Source: a bacterium (GTDB lineage Bacteria > Patescibacteriota > Patescibacteriia > Patescibacteriales > Patescibacteriaceae). From it: 28,689 nt of DNA. The stretch is from positions 1 to 28,689 of the forward strand of contig JAKAFD010000002.1 in the NCBI GenBank assembly GCA_021818075.1, read 5' to 3'. The notes beneath the pieces are model-generated. The model searched no databases. It was not told the origin of the DNA and saw only the letters and a program-made list of their open reading frames with translations. Numbering within the stretch: position 1 is the first letter of the stretch; each line of letters starts with the position of its first letter. A program made the translations under genes and the position numbers. Shown here in pieces: positions 21,345-28,689 of the stretch.

Positions 21345-23318
21345 TTATTTTACGAGCCCCCCATTATTATCAATATCCGAAGCGCCGATAATCGGATCAT
21401 CTTCCAGCTTGGAGGTTTTAATGACGCCGGCTTTGCTGATTTGGCTCATCGTCACGCTGTCGGTGGCTGTAATTTGCGCCTTAGGCATAATCACCAACAG
21501 TTGATGGCGCTGGCTGTTGCCGGGCGCCACCGCCAGGTCAAAACTGGCCGTCAGGGCATCCTGACCGGCCGTCAGCTGGTTTAAACGCCAACTAACGGTG
21601 CGGCTGGCCTGGTCGTAGGCCAATTCGCCGGCGCCGACTTGCCGTTTCTCGCCCCAAGCCACATAATCCGGCAGTTTCAAACTGACCGTAAGATTATTTA
21701 GATCGTGCAAACTGCTGAAAATACTCCAACTGCCTCTGACGACGGTGGTTTGGCCGGCGGTAAAAGGAATCGGGCCGCTGCCCAAAGGAATATTATCATT
21801 ATTGAAATAAACCAAGTTAGTTTGGAAAGTTAAATCGCTGTTTATTTTATTAACGATAGTGTTGCTTTTATTGCTGTCCGGAATCGGCGTGGCGGCATCG
21901 GGTGCGACCTTGGCGGCAAATTTGGCATAGCTGGTTATTTCCTGGTCAAAGGTTTTTAAGTTTTTTATCTTGGCAAAATCTTTTACCTTCAAAGAAAAAT
22001 CAATAATACCTTTATCACCCGGCGCCAGACTGGCCAGTGCCGGTAATTCATTTTTACTCCAGGTAATGGACTTGTCGCCCAGCCGGCCTTTCAGACTGTC
22101 TTTAAAACTGCTCCAATCAACAATATCGCCTTCCACCACTGCCATCATGACCACCTCTTCAATCGGCTTGGCGCCTTTATTGGCATAGCTCAAGGAAAAA
22201 TTAAGCGTCTGACCGAAATTAATACCCTGATCCTGGTCAGAACCGTTGATCACCAGGCTTAAATTTAAATCATTATTAACAATTTCGTAATCCAAAACTT
22301 CTTGATAAAAAATATGGTCGGGTTTTGGTTCGCTGACAATATTTGGTTCTAACGACGAGGTGGCAGCCGTGCCGGTAGCCATCAAAGCCGGAGTAGAGGT
22401 GCCTGTTTCTCTACTTATTAGTTTCAGCGTCAATTGATAATTGTCCTTAACTTTATCAATAAACTTAAAATTAATCGGCACTGATTTTTCTTTATCGTCG
22501 GCCTGGTCAATTTCCCACATCCAGGGTTTAATCAGTTTGGCGCCGGCTAGCGGCGTATCGTCATTAATAAATTCCACTTGGGAAATATCGGACGGCTCCA
22601 GCGTCAGCCAAAAATGATTAAGTTGACCGTCCGGCTTAAGTTTATATTTAAAAACAATTTTTTGCGCCTCGCCCACTAAGGCGCTGGCATCGCGCAGCAC
22701 CACCGTTTCCAAACCGGTGCTGGCTACCTGTAAATCCACGGTAGCGACTTTTTTATATTCACTGGAAAATTTATCAATGGCATAATACATTTCCGCCAAA
22801 GCCACATTAGACTTGCCGACTTCATTAATTATTTTGCCCCTGATGGTTATCTGGCCGGCGGCGCCAGCTGCTACCGAGTCTAGGCGCCATTCTTTATTGG
22901 GTCCGGCGTCCGGCTGGCTGCTTAAGAAAATAAAATTCTCCGGCCATTCAACTTTAATATAAACATTTTTCAAAGCGGCGCTGTTGTGATTTTTATAATT
23001 AAGCACATAATCAAATTCTTGGCCGGCCACCAAATTGCCCGGTCCGCTCAAACTAAGTTCCACTGCCGTCGGATCAATACGGCCCCTGAACCAATACCAG
23101 GCGCCGCCGGCCGCTAGGGCGACCAGCACCGCTCCGATAGCGATCTTAATCACCAAGCTGCGCCAACCGCGTTGGGGTTTAATCTGTAATTTTTTAACAT
23201 CAATAATATCGCCGGCGTCGTCCTGGTAAATTTCCGACAGACCGTCCTTAATCGTCTGCTGGCGGTCAAACTCCACCGCCGCTTCGTTCATTTGGTCAAA
23301 TTTTTTATTTCTGGGCAT
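21345..23318 (-). CDS. Membrane-anchored protein with repeated DUF11/CARDB-like Ig domains
   Basis: The 657-residue protein has a cytoplasmic charged N-terminus of about 52 residues, one membrane helix at about 54-75 and a long extracellular part. It contains at least two, possibly three, beta-sandwich units of the DUF11/CARDB type: LSGPGNLVAGQEFDYVLNY with LKNVYIKVEWPENFIF; INFGQTLNFSLSY with IEEVVMMA; and a third with LNNLTVSLKLPDYV. These domains usually act as spacers or stalks in surface proteins. It begins 2 bases after the stop of the DUF4012 gene, so the two are co-expressed. No enzyme motif was seen. Confidence 0.75.
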   Translation of the reverse strand: MPRNKKFDQMNEAAVEFDRQQTIKDGLSEIYQDDAGDIIDVKKLQIKPQRGWRSLVIKIAIGAVLVALAAGGAWYWFRGRIDPTAVELSLSGPGNLVAGQEFDYVLNYKNHNSAALKNVYIKVEWPENFIFLSSQPDAGPNKEWRLDSVAAGAAGQITIRGKIINEVGKSNVALAEMYYAIDKFSSEYKKVATVDLQVASTGLETVVLRDASALVGEAQKIVFKYKLKPDGQLNHFWLTLEPSDISQVEFINDDTPLAGAKLIKPWMWEIDQADDKEKSVPINFKFIDKVKDNYQLTLKLISRETGTSTPALMATGTAATSSLEPNIVSEPKPDHIFYQEVLDYEIVNNDLNLSLVINGSDQDQGINFGQTLNFSLSYANKGAKPIEEVVMMAVVEGDIVDWSSFKDSLKGRLGDKSITWSKNELPALASLAPGDKGIIDFSLKVKDFAKIKNLKTFDQEITSYAKFAAKVAPDAATPIPDSNKSNTIVNKINSDLTFQTNLVYFNNDNIPLGSGPIPFTAGQTTVVRGSWSIFSSLHDLNNLTVSLKLPDYVAWGEKRQVGAGELAYDQASRTVSWRLNQLTAGQDALTASFDLAVAPGNSQRHQLLVIMPKAQITATDSVTMSQISKAGVIKTSKLEDDPIIGASDIDNNGGLVK

Positions 23319-23320
23319 AA

Positions 23321-25681
23321 CTACTTTTTATCTTGCAAAATATAACCCCAATATTTATCCGTATCCTGCGCCAAATAATCGGCTGCCGACACGCCTTCGG
23401 GATACTGCCAAACCACATCATAATTACTGGGGACGGCTAACTTATAATTTATCTCTGAATTGCCGGCACCGGACTGTTTTTGCACCAATAAACTGTGGCG
23501 ATACAGCTGGGCCGGCGCATTATTAGCCAGCACATTGCGAACGCGATCCAGCCAGGTTTGATTTGAGGTTCGGGCCGCCAGTTTAAAAGGCAATTTATAA
23601 CTTAATTTAATCACCGCTATTTCGCCCGGGTCTACCATTGACCAGTTAGCAAAAACTGTTTTGTCCTGCTCGCGATAAGTTAAGGTGCCGCTGCCGTTGT
23701 CAACTTCAGCTTCGCGTTCATTGATTAAATCTTTATCCAGTTCCCAAGACGGGTCGGCCGTATCAAAATAAGCGGCGTCCGGCGTTTTAAAGCCCTCAGC
23801 CTCAATCAGCTGGCTGCCCAAAGGCACATATACCCGCAGCCAATTGACATTGCGCACGCCGCTGAACGGCTCGCCGCGTACCGCCTGATGGTCGCGAATA
23901 ATTTTCAAATTATCCACCAGCGTACCGTCAGATAAAATATTAGTGGTCAATTCAACGGTCTGTTTTATTTTTTTATCGCTTTTACCGCCGGCGATATTGC
24001 TGTTGATAACCGCTAAATAATCGCCGCCGGTTTCTTTCAAACGGCCATCCCAACCCAGCTCGGCTACTTTGGCTTCCAGGCCTGGGTCGGTAAAATATAA
24101 CAACAAATGTTTTTCATTAAGCGACTGTTCAATCACGCCGACAATTTTCAGCCAGGCAGACTGGTCGGATTCGGTTGTTAATTTGGCGATTAATTTGTCC
24201 AACAAGTCGCCGATAATTTTCTTAGGCGTGGCGGTATCTTTTTGTTCGGCCAGCGGCTGGATCACGTCCATAAAATTATCAGCGCCGACCGTTGTGCCAT
24301 AATCGGCCGTTAAATCGATCGGCCCGGTTATTTTTAACAAACGAATAATCACTTCCGGCGTTAAACTGATCACCCCGTCAACGGTGGAGCCGTCACTCTC
24401 GTCATAAAACCACATAATTTTGCGGGCGCTTATTGGCCAATCCGGCCACCAGTTGGCATCCCACATATACCAGCGGGCCTTCACCAGTTGCAAGGGCGCC
24501 GGTGATTGTAAGACGCGGCGCAGACCGGCTTCAGTGTCATAAGTACCGCCGCCGGGCACTTGAATGCTCTTAATCTTGCCGCGGCTAAAATCAACCACAG
24601 CGAAACTGCCCATAAAACCGCCCGTGGCCCGCGCTTCGGTGTTATTTTGAAACACCAATAAATAACGTTTATCGTAAGTCTCACCCAAAAAATCTCTTAA
24701 CTTGGCCGACATCTCCACCAGTTCGCCTAAATTAACTGATAAAAAAGCCACACGGTCTTTAAAGTAATTAAAATCTTCCCAATATTCCGGCGGTAAAACT
24801 TCGGGATTTATTTTGGATAAGACCGCTGCCAGCTGATCGGCCTTAGCCTTGGCCGCCGCGCCATGCTCGGTAAAACCGGCCAGAGCCGCCACAATATCCT
24901 GTCCGCGATTGGGACCGAATAAGCTGTCGGCCGCCGCGGACAAATCGGCCGCTAAACCGCTGCCTAAACTACCGGCCGCTAAAATATCGGCGCTGGCCGC
25001 TGCCAACCGTGCTTCGGCGTTGGGCAGTAAACCGGTCAAAGTCAGTAAAAAGCCGTTGACCTTTTGCAACTCGGCATCGGCCGCCATAAAATTGGTGCTG
25101 GCCTGGCTGAAACGGCGGTTAGCTTCGGAAAAATCTTTTTGTTCCACCGCCTGCTTGGCCGAGAAGGCATCATCAATGGCCGCTCGCGCCGCCGTCAGCA
25201 CCTGATGTTTTAAATTATTTAGAGCCTGCCAATGACCGTAAAATTTTAAAGGCAGAATTAAAACTATAATTAATACGGCAAAGGCCGCCACCGGCCGCCA
25301 AGCGGCGCGATGCGGATGCGGCGTTAAATGTTTGACGGTAGTTTTGGCTTTATCGGCAATAAAGTGCGGTTCCAGACGCACGCCGGCTGCCAGTTTTTTC
25401 CCGCGGCCGATTAACCAGCTGATTGGCCAAGTTATTAATTTCAAGGCTTGCCAGGGCCAAAGCAATAAACCAATAAGCAAGCGCCGTAAACCCAGGCCGG
25501 CAACAATAATCAAGCGCTCGGTGCCATAACCCAACCGGTTCAACCATTGCCAAGTCGGACGCGCGCGGCGGCGAGCCAATAATTTATATTCAAAACGCCC
25601 TAAAGCAATCAACAGGGCCAAGCAACCGCTGATTAAGCGAATAATAGTCAGGGCTTTAAATTTTTGCTTCAAACCTGGCAT
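23321..25681 (-). CDS. DUF4012 membrane protein
   Basis: The 786-residue protein has several hydrophobic segments at the N-terminus (about 11-28, 57-92 and 131-146), an Ala-rich helical stretch (155-290, likely coiled) and a conserved domain from about 335 onward, opening with RYLLVFQNNTEARATGGFMG (340-358), the signature of DUF4012. DUF4012 proteins occur in actinobacteria and CPR bacteria, usually inside exopolysaccharide clusters; some relationship to LytR-CpsA-Psr-type functions has been suggested but the activity is not established. It sits between a GT4 enzyme (5 bases upstream) and the DUF11-like protein, which fits a role in anchoring or exporting a surface glycan (inference). Confidence 0.82.
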   Translation of the reverse strand: MPGLKQKFKALTIIRLISGCLALLIALGRFEYKLLARRRARPTWQWLNRLGYGTERLIIVAGLGLRRLLIGLLLWPWQALKLITWPISWLIGRGKKLAAGVRLEPHFIADKAKTTVKHLTPHPHRAAWRPVAAFAVLIIVLILPLKFYGHWQALNNLKHQVLTAARAAIDDAFSAKQAVEQKDFSEANRRFSQASTNFMAADAELQKVNGFLLTLTGLLPNAEARLAAASADILAAGSLGSGLAADLSAAADSLFGPNRGQDIVAALAGFTEHGAAAKAKADQLAAVLSKINPEVLPPEYWEDFNYFKDRVAFLSVNLGELVEMSAKLRDFLGETYDKRYLLVFQNNTEARATGGFMGSFAVVDFSRGKIKSIQVPGGGTYDTEAGLRRVLQSPAPLQLVKARWYMWDANWWPDWPISARKIMWFYDESDGSTVDGVISLTPEVIIRLLKITGPIDLTADYGTTVGADNFMDVIQPLAEQKDTATPKKIIGDLLDKLIAKLTTESDQSAWLKIVGVIEQSLNEKHLLLYFTDPGLEAKVAELGWDGRLKETGGDYLAVINSNIAGGKSDKKIKQTVELTTNILSDGTLVDNLKIIRDHQAVRGEPFSGVRNVNWLRVYVPLGSQLIEAEGFKTPDAAYFDTADPSWELDKDLINEREAEVDNGSGTLTYREQDKTVFANWSMVDPGEIAVIKLSYKLPFKLAARTSNQTWLDRVRNVLANNAPAQLYRHSLLVQKQSGAGNSEINYKLAVPSNYDVVWQYPEGVSAADYLAQDTDKYWGYILQDKK

Positions 25682-25686
25682 GGGGC

Positions 25687-26862
25687 CTAAAATATTTTTT
25701 GATAAACTTCATAAGTGGCGCGGGCGCATTCCCACCAGCTGTATTTTTTTACCTGGGCAAATCCCCGCTGCCGCAAATCTTCTCTTAACCGATCATCATT
25801 GAGAACAGTTTTAATTTTAGCGGTCATTTCGGCAGTATTTTCCGGATCAAAATAAATAGCGGCGTCGCCTAAAATTTCCGGCAAACTGGAACGATTAGAA
25901 CTGACCACCGGACAGCCTTTGGCCATAGCTTCCAGCGCCGGCAGACCGAATCCCTCATAAAACGAAGGAAAAACATAAACAGTTGCCTGTTTAAATAAGG
26001 TTTCCAATACTGCATCAGGCACATAACCGCTGAAAATTATCGGGCTGGGCCGGCCTGGCTGCCAGAGTTTACGAGCAGCGGCTAAAGCTCGTAATTTTTC
26101 GTAAAAGTAATCTTCTTTGCCCACCAGCACCAGCTGCCAATTAGTTTGCCGCTCTTGGATGGCCGCAAAAACCTCAAGCAACCTTTCCAAATTCTTATGC
26201 GGATATACATTACCCACATATAAGAGGAAAGGTTTGATTATATTATACCTTAAAAGCGCGTCCTTGTCAGCGCTGGCATCAAATAAACCGGCGCGGCCTT
26301 TGGCTAAATTAGCCACGCCTTCGTAGGTAACTACCACTTTATCGCCGGCGATGCCGAAATGCCGTAAAATATCTTGTTTGGTAAACTCGGACACGGTAAT
26401 AATTCTTTTTGCCCGCCAGACCGCCGACCAGATAATCAGCCGATAAGCCAAATTCTTCAACCAATAAAACCAGGGGCTTAAGGTGGTGGCGCGCACGGTA
26501 GGATATTTGATTAAAATCAAATCGTGAATAGTGACCACAAATTTGCCAAAGTAAAAAAACGGTACGTTAAAATGAGGAAAATGCACCAAATCTAATTTTT
26601 CTCGCTTGAGTAGCCGCGGCATCAGCAATTGTTCAGCTAAAGTATACCAACGGATATTGGCCAAAACTTTTTTAACCCGCACGCCGTCGCAGTCAAAACT
26701 GGAAAAATTAGCCTCGGTTAAAAATACCACATAGCGATTAATCGTATCCAATTTTATAATGTTGTCCACCACTTCTTGAGTATAGCGCCCCAGGCCCTTG
26801 CCCACCGGACCGTAAAAACGGGCGTCAATGCCGATGGTTTTAATGTCTGTTTTGTTGGCCAT
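25687..26862 (-). CDS. GT4-family glycosyltransferase
   Basis: The 391-residue GT-B enzyme has IGIDARFYGPVGKGLGRYTQ at the N-terminus, VHFPHFNVPF, FVVTIHDLILIKYP, ITVSEFTKQDI, LYVGNVYPHKNLERLLE and a donor-binding FPSFYEGFGLPALEAMAKG block (EX7E). This matches the mannosyltransferase-like branch of GT4 (for example WbaZ/MtfB types), but the donor sugar cannot be read from sequence. The start overlaps the upstream gene by 23 bases; no later Met precedes the first beta strand, so ATG 26862 is kept. It is part of the operon with GHL15 and DUF4012. Confidence 0.87.
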   Translation of the reverse strand: MANKTDIKTIGIDARFYGPVGKGLGRYTQEVVDNIIKLDTINRYVVFLTEANFSSFDCDGVRVKKVLANIRWYTLAEQLLMPRLLKREKLDLVHFPHFNVPFFYFGKFVVTIHDLILIKYPTVRATTLSPWFYWLKNLAYRLIIWSAVWRAKRIITVSEFTKQDILRHFGIAGDKVVVTYEGVANLAKGRAGLFDASADKDALLRYNIIKPFLLYVGNVYPHKNLERLLEVFAAIQERQTNWQLVLVGKEDYFYEKLRALAAARKLWQPGRPSPIIFSGYVPDAVLETLFKQATVYVFPSFYEGFGLPALEAMAKGCPVVSSNRSSLPEILGDAAIYFDPENTAEMTAKIKTVLNDDRLREDLRQRGFAQVKKYSWWECARATYEVYQKIF

Positions 26863-28225
26863 AATAGTAGTAATTAAACCAAATAATTAATTTGTCCCGC
26901 CCTTGCTTGAGCCGCCTCTGAACTAGACCCCACCGGCTACGGTTATGTTCGGCCGCCGGGCGGTCAATCGAGCTTAAATAATCGCCGGCTAACTCGGGCT
27001 GGGCCGTATTTTGCCTTAATAAAATAATGCCGTCTTTGGGGCATAAAAGCAAGCTATCCACCGCCTGGCCGTTATTGATAAGCGGATCCTGCCAGCCGCG
27101 TAAACGCTTAAAACGACCGGCCGGTAAACGCAGCTGCCCGGGTACGCTACTGGCGTTAACGAACACCACGCCGCCCGAAAAATCACGACGCCACAAACCA
27201 GCCGTAATGTCAGTCGCGCCCGGCGCCGATAAATTAACCGGCCGCCCCAAACTCTCCCCTAAATTAACATTATATTCATCAAACCACCAAACCTGGGCGT
27301 GCGAAGCGGCGCCGTTGTCAAAAGAGAAATAACCGTCACCCAGCAAGGTGCTAGTTAGACCAAAACGCATTTGTTGATAAAAATTTCGGGCAGACTGCGG
27401 GTTATAAGCGACGTTAATAATATATAAATCAGGCTTAAGATTAAGCGCCGGCAAGCGCGATAAATATTGCCGCATAGAGTCGGCCCAAGTGCCCCCCGCT
27501 TCCCAGGGCGTGGGAAATTCTTCAAACATCCGGCCGTTAATGGCCCCCTGATAAGTTGATAAAGAATTGCCGTTAATCATAATTAATTTGTCCGGCCACA
27601 ACTGGCGGCTGGCCGCGAGCCACTGGGCCATAGCCGCCTGCCAAGCCGCGTCTACTTGCGCCGGAGCATCGGCGCGGCCGTCGGCGTTAATATCAATGCC
27701 CGATTGATTATACAGGCTGGCCTTGGCGTCAACTAAATCATAAAATACGCCGTCCCATTTTTCTTTGAGGCTAAAAGTTTTGTCCAAATAATGTAAATTG
27801 AAATCGCGCCAGTCCGGATTAGTTAAATTAACCACGCTCATATTGGGCCAGGAGGCCACCACTTGACCGCGCGCGTCCTTAAGCCACCAATCATGCTGAT
27901 TAATGGCGCGGAAAATATTTTGCCGCCAACCCCAATAATCGTACCAAACACTGGGACGATAAAAGGTGGCCGGATAAGTATAAGCCAATAGTTTGCCAGC
28001 CGGACGCTGGGCGCGGTAATAAGCAAAAAATGGCGCCTGATAATAAACCAGGTCCGGTTGCAAAACTAATAAATCCCAGCGGGCCAGCTGGGCATATTGT
28101 GCGCGGTTAAAGTAAGACAAATAATAATTGGCCAGACGCGGATAATCAGTTTGGGCCAGCGTTATTAACGGCCAACTTAAACCGGCCATAATTAAACTAA
28201 GACCGAGGCGGCGTAAAGCGTTCAT
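26840..28225 (-). CDS. Putative secreted glycoside hydrolase, GHL15-like
   Basis: The 461-residue protein has an N-terminal signal peptide (about 1-24, ending near TLAQ), so it acts outside the membrane. The body resembles the hypothetical glycosyl hydrolase family GHL15: LANYYLSYFNRAQYAQLARW at the start, KLLAYTYPATF, VVNLTNPDWRDF, the acidic WDGVFYDLVDA strand end at about 160-170 expected to carry catalytic residues of a TIM barrel, and MFEEFPTPW. A short beta domain and a basic C-terminal tail with FNYYYYGQQ follow. It could trim or remodel the glycan made by its neighbours (inference). It overlaps the upstream GT gene by 29 bases and the downstream one by 23. Confidence 0.75.
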   Translation of the reverse strand: MNALRRLGLSLIMAGLSWPLITLAQTDYPRLANYYLSYFNRAQYAQLARWDLLVLQPDLVYYQAPFFAYYRAQRPAGKLLAYTYPATFYRPSVWYDYWGWRQNIFRAINQHDWWLKDARGQVVASWPNMSVVNLTNPDWRDFNLHYLDKTFSLKEKWDGVFYDLVDAKASLYNQSGIDINADGRADAPAQVDAAWQAAMAQWLAASRQLWPDKLIMINGNSLSTYQGAINGRMFEEFPTPWEAGGTWADSMRQYLSRLPALNLKPDLYIINVAYNPQSARNFYQQMRFGLTSTLLGDGYFSFDNGAASHAQVWWFDEYNVNLGESLGRPVNLSAPGATDITAGLWRRDFSGGVVFVNASSVPGQLRLPAGRFKRLRGWQDPLINNGQAVDSLLLCPKDGIILLRQNTAQPELAGDYLSSIDRPAAEHNRSRWGLVQRRLKQGRDKLIIWFNYYYYGQQNRH

Positions 28226-28689
28226 AAATTTTTAGCAAGCCGGCGAAATGTTTATCGGGCGAAAAGTTCTTGATCACAAATTCCCGCGCCTCCTCCCCGC
28301 CTTCCGCCACCGCGCGGCGGTTAGTCCAGCACCAATTCATTTTAGCGGCCAAGTCGTCAACATTGTGCGGCTGAAACAGTAAGGCGGTATGTTTCCCCTG
28401 CACCGCTTCGGGAATGCCGCCGATATCGGCAGCGATGACAAATTTACCCAAAGCCGCCGCTTCCAAGTTAACCAGGCCAAACACCTCATACCACTGCGAC
28501 GGAATAATCACCACGTAAGCGCGGGCGATAATTTTTTTCAAAACATCTCCATATTTCGGTCCCACAAATTCCACCCGGCTGCCCAAACCTAATTTTTTGG
28601 CTAAAGCTTTCAGAGGCTTGTATTCCGGTCCGGAACCAACGATTTTCAATGACTGGCCCGGCTTCACTTTCACCATGGCCTGCAATAAT
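28197..28689 (-). CDS. GT4-family glycosyltransferase, partial (N-terminus outside window)
   Basis: The open frame enters from the right edge and ends at 28197; about 163 residues of the C-terminal donor-binding domain are visible. SLKIVGSGPEYKPLKALA, VEFVGPKYGDVLKKI, PSQWYEVFGLVNLEAAALGK (EX7E motif, with E of YEVFG and E of LEAAA) and IGGIPEAV are typical of GT4. An internal TTG/ATG near 28676-28685 is not the real start because the frame stays open to the window edge and the N-terminal domain is absent. It is first visible gene of the GT4-GHL15-GT4-DUF4012-DUF11 operon. Confidence 0.85.
   Translation of the reverse strand, partial: LLQAMVKVKPGQSLKIVGSGPEYKPLKALAKKLGLGSRVEFVGPKYGDVLKKIIARAYVVIIPSQWYEVFGLVNLEAAALGKFVIAADIGGIPEAVQGKHTALLFQPHNVDDLAAKMNWCWTNRRAVAEGGEEAREFVIKNFSPDKHFAGLLKIYERFTPPRS

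Noticed and set aside
24849..25205. 118-residue Ala/Lys-rich open frame on the plus strand
   Set aside because: It is the shadow of the Ala-rich helical part of the DUF4012 gene on the opposite strand.

Overview
The window looks like part of a genome from the Candidate Phyla Radiation (Patescibacteria, probably the Parcubacteria group). I infer this from the gene content and protein style: a stripped-down mraZ-rsmH-ftsL-ftsI-murF division/wall cluster, a very short TsaB, a MurF that starts directly at its ATP-binding domain, a DUF4012 protein, a GHL15-type putative glycoside hydrolase, an STT3-type oligosaccharyltransferase, and many secreted proteins of unknown function with AT-rich leaders that lack a Shine-Dalgarno sequence. 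TGA is used as a stop (for example at the ends of the STT3 and radical SAM genes), so the code is the standard bacterial one. No rRNA, tRNA, CRISPR array or transposase gene was seen.

Layout. 1-1353 (minus): two related secreted proteins, the first cut by the window edge. 1532-6108 (plus): an STT3/GT66 oligosaccharyltransferase overlapping a membrane protein with a spermidine-synthase-like domain. 6186-8448 (plus): three tandem paralogous membrane-anchored proteins with a phage-fibre-like GGTG module, separated by related spacers and closed by a terminator. 8518-9930 (plus): a B12-binding-type radical SAM enzyme, convergent with the wall genes. 9987-15184 (minus): murF, ftsI, ftsL-like, rsmH, mraZ, transcribed from a promoter carrying MraZ-box-like repeats. 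15352-15705 (minus): short tsaB. 15706-16253: no gene, but a dense island of large imperfect palindromes. 16254-17402 (minus): a PKD lipoprotein that looks foreign. 17499-19945 (minus): a GT4 glycosyltransferase with a secreted propeller-like protein. 20109-21245 (minus): tgt. 21345-28689 (minus): a surface-polysaccharide-type operon (GT4, GHL15, GT4, DUF4012, DUF11-like protein).

How the parts may work together. Most of the window is about the cell surface. GT4 enzymes could build a glycan, STT3 could move a lipid-linked glycan to Asn-X-Ser/Thr sites, and the neighbouring fibre-like proteins carry 5, 9 and 7 such sites in about 240 residues each, so they are plausible acceptors. This link is inference. 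The most interesting points are the STT3 plus sequon-rich fibre triplet, the palindrome island beside an atypical lipoprotein gene with the only strong Shine-Dalgarno, a Tgt that has lost all four zinc ligands, and a 10-bp-phased MraZ operator over the mraZ promoter.
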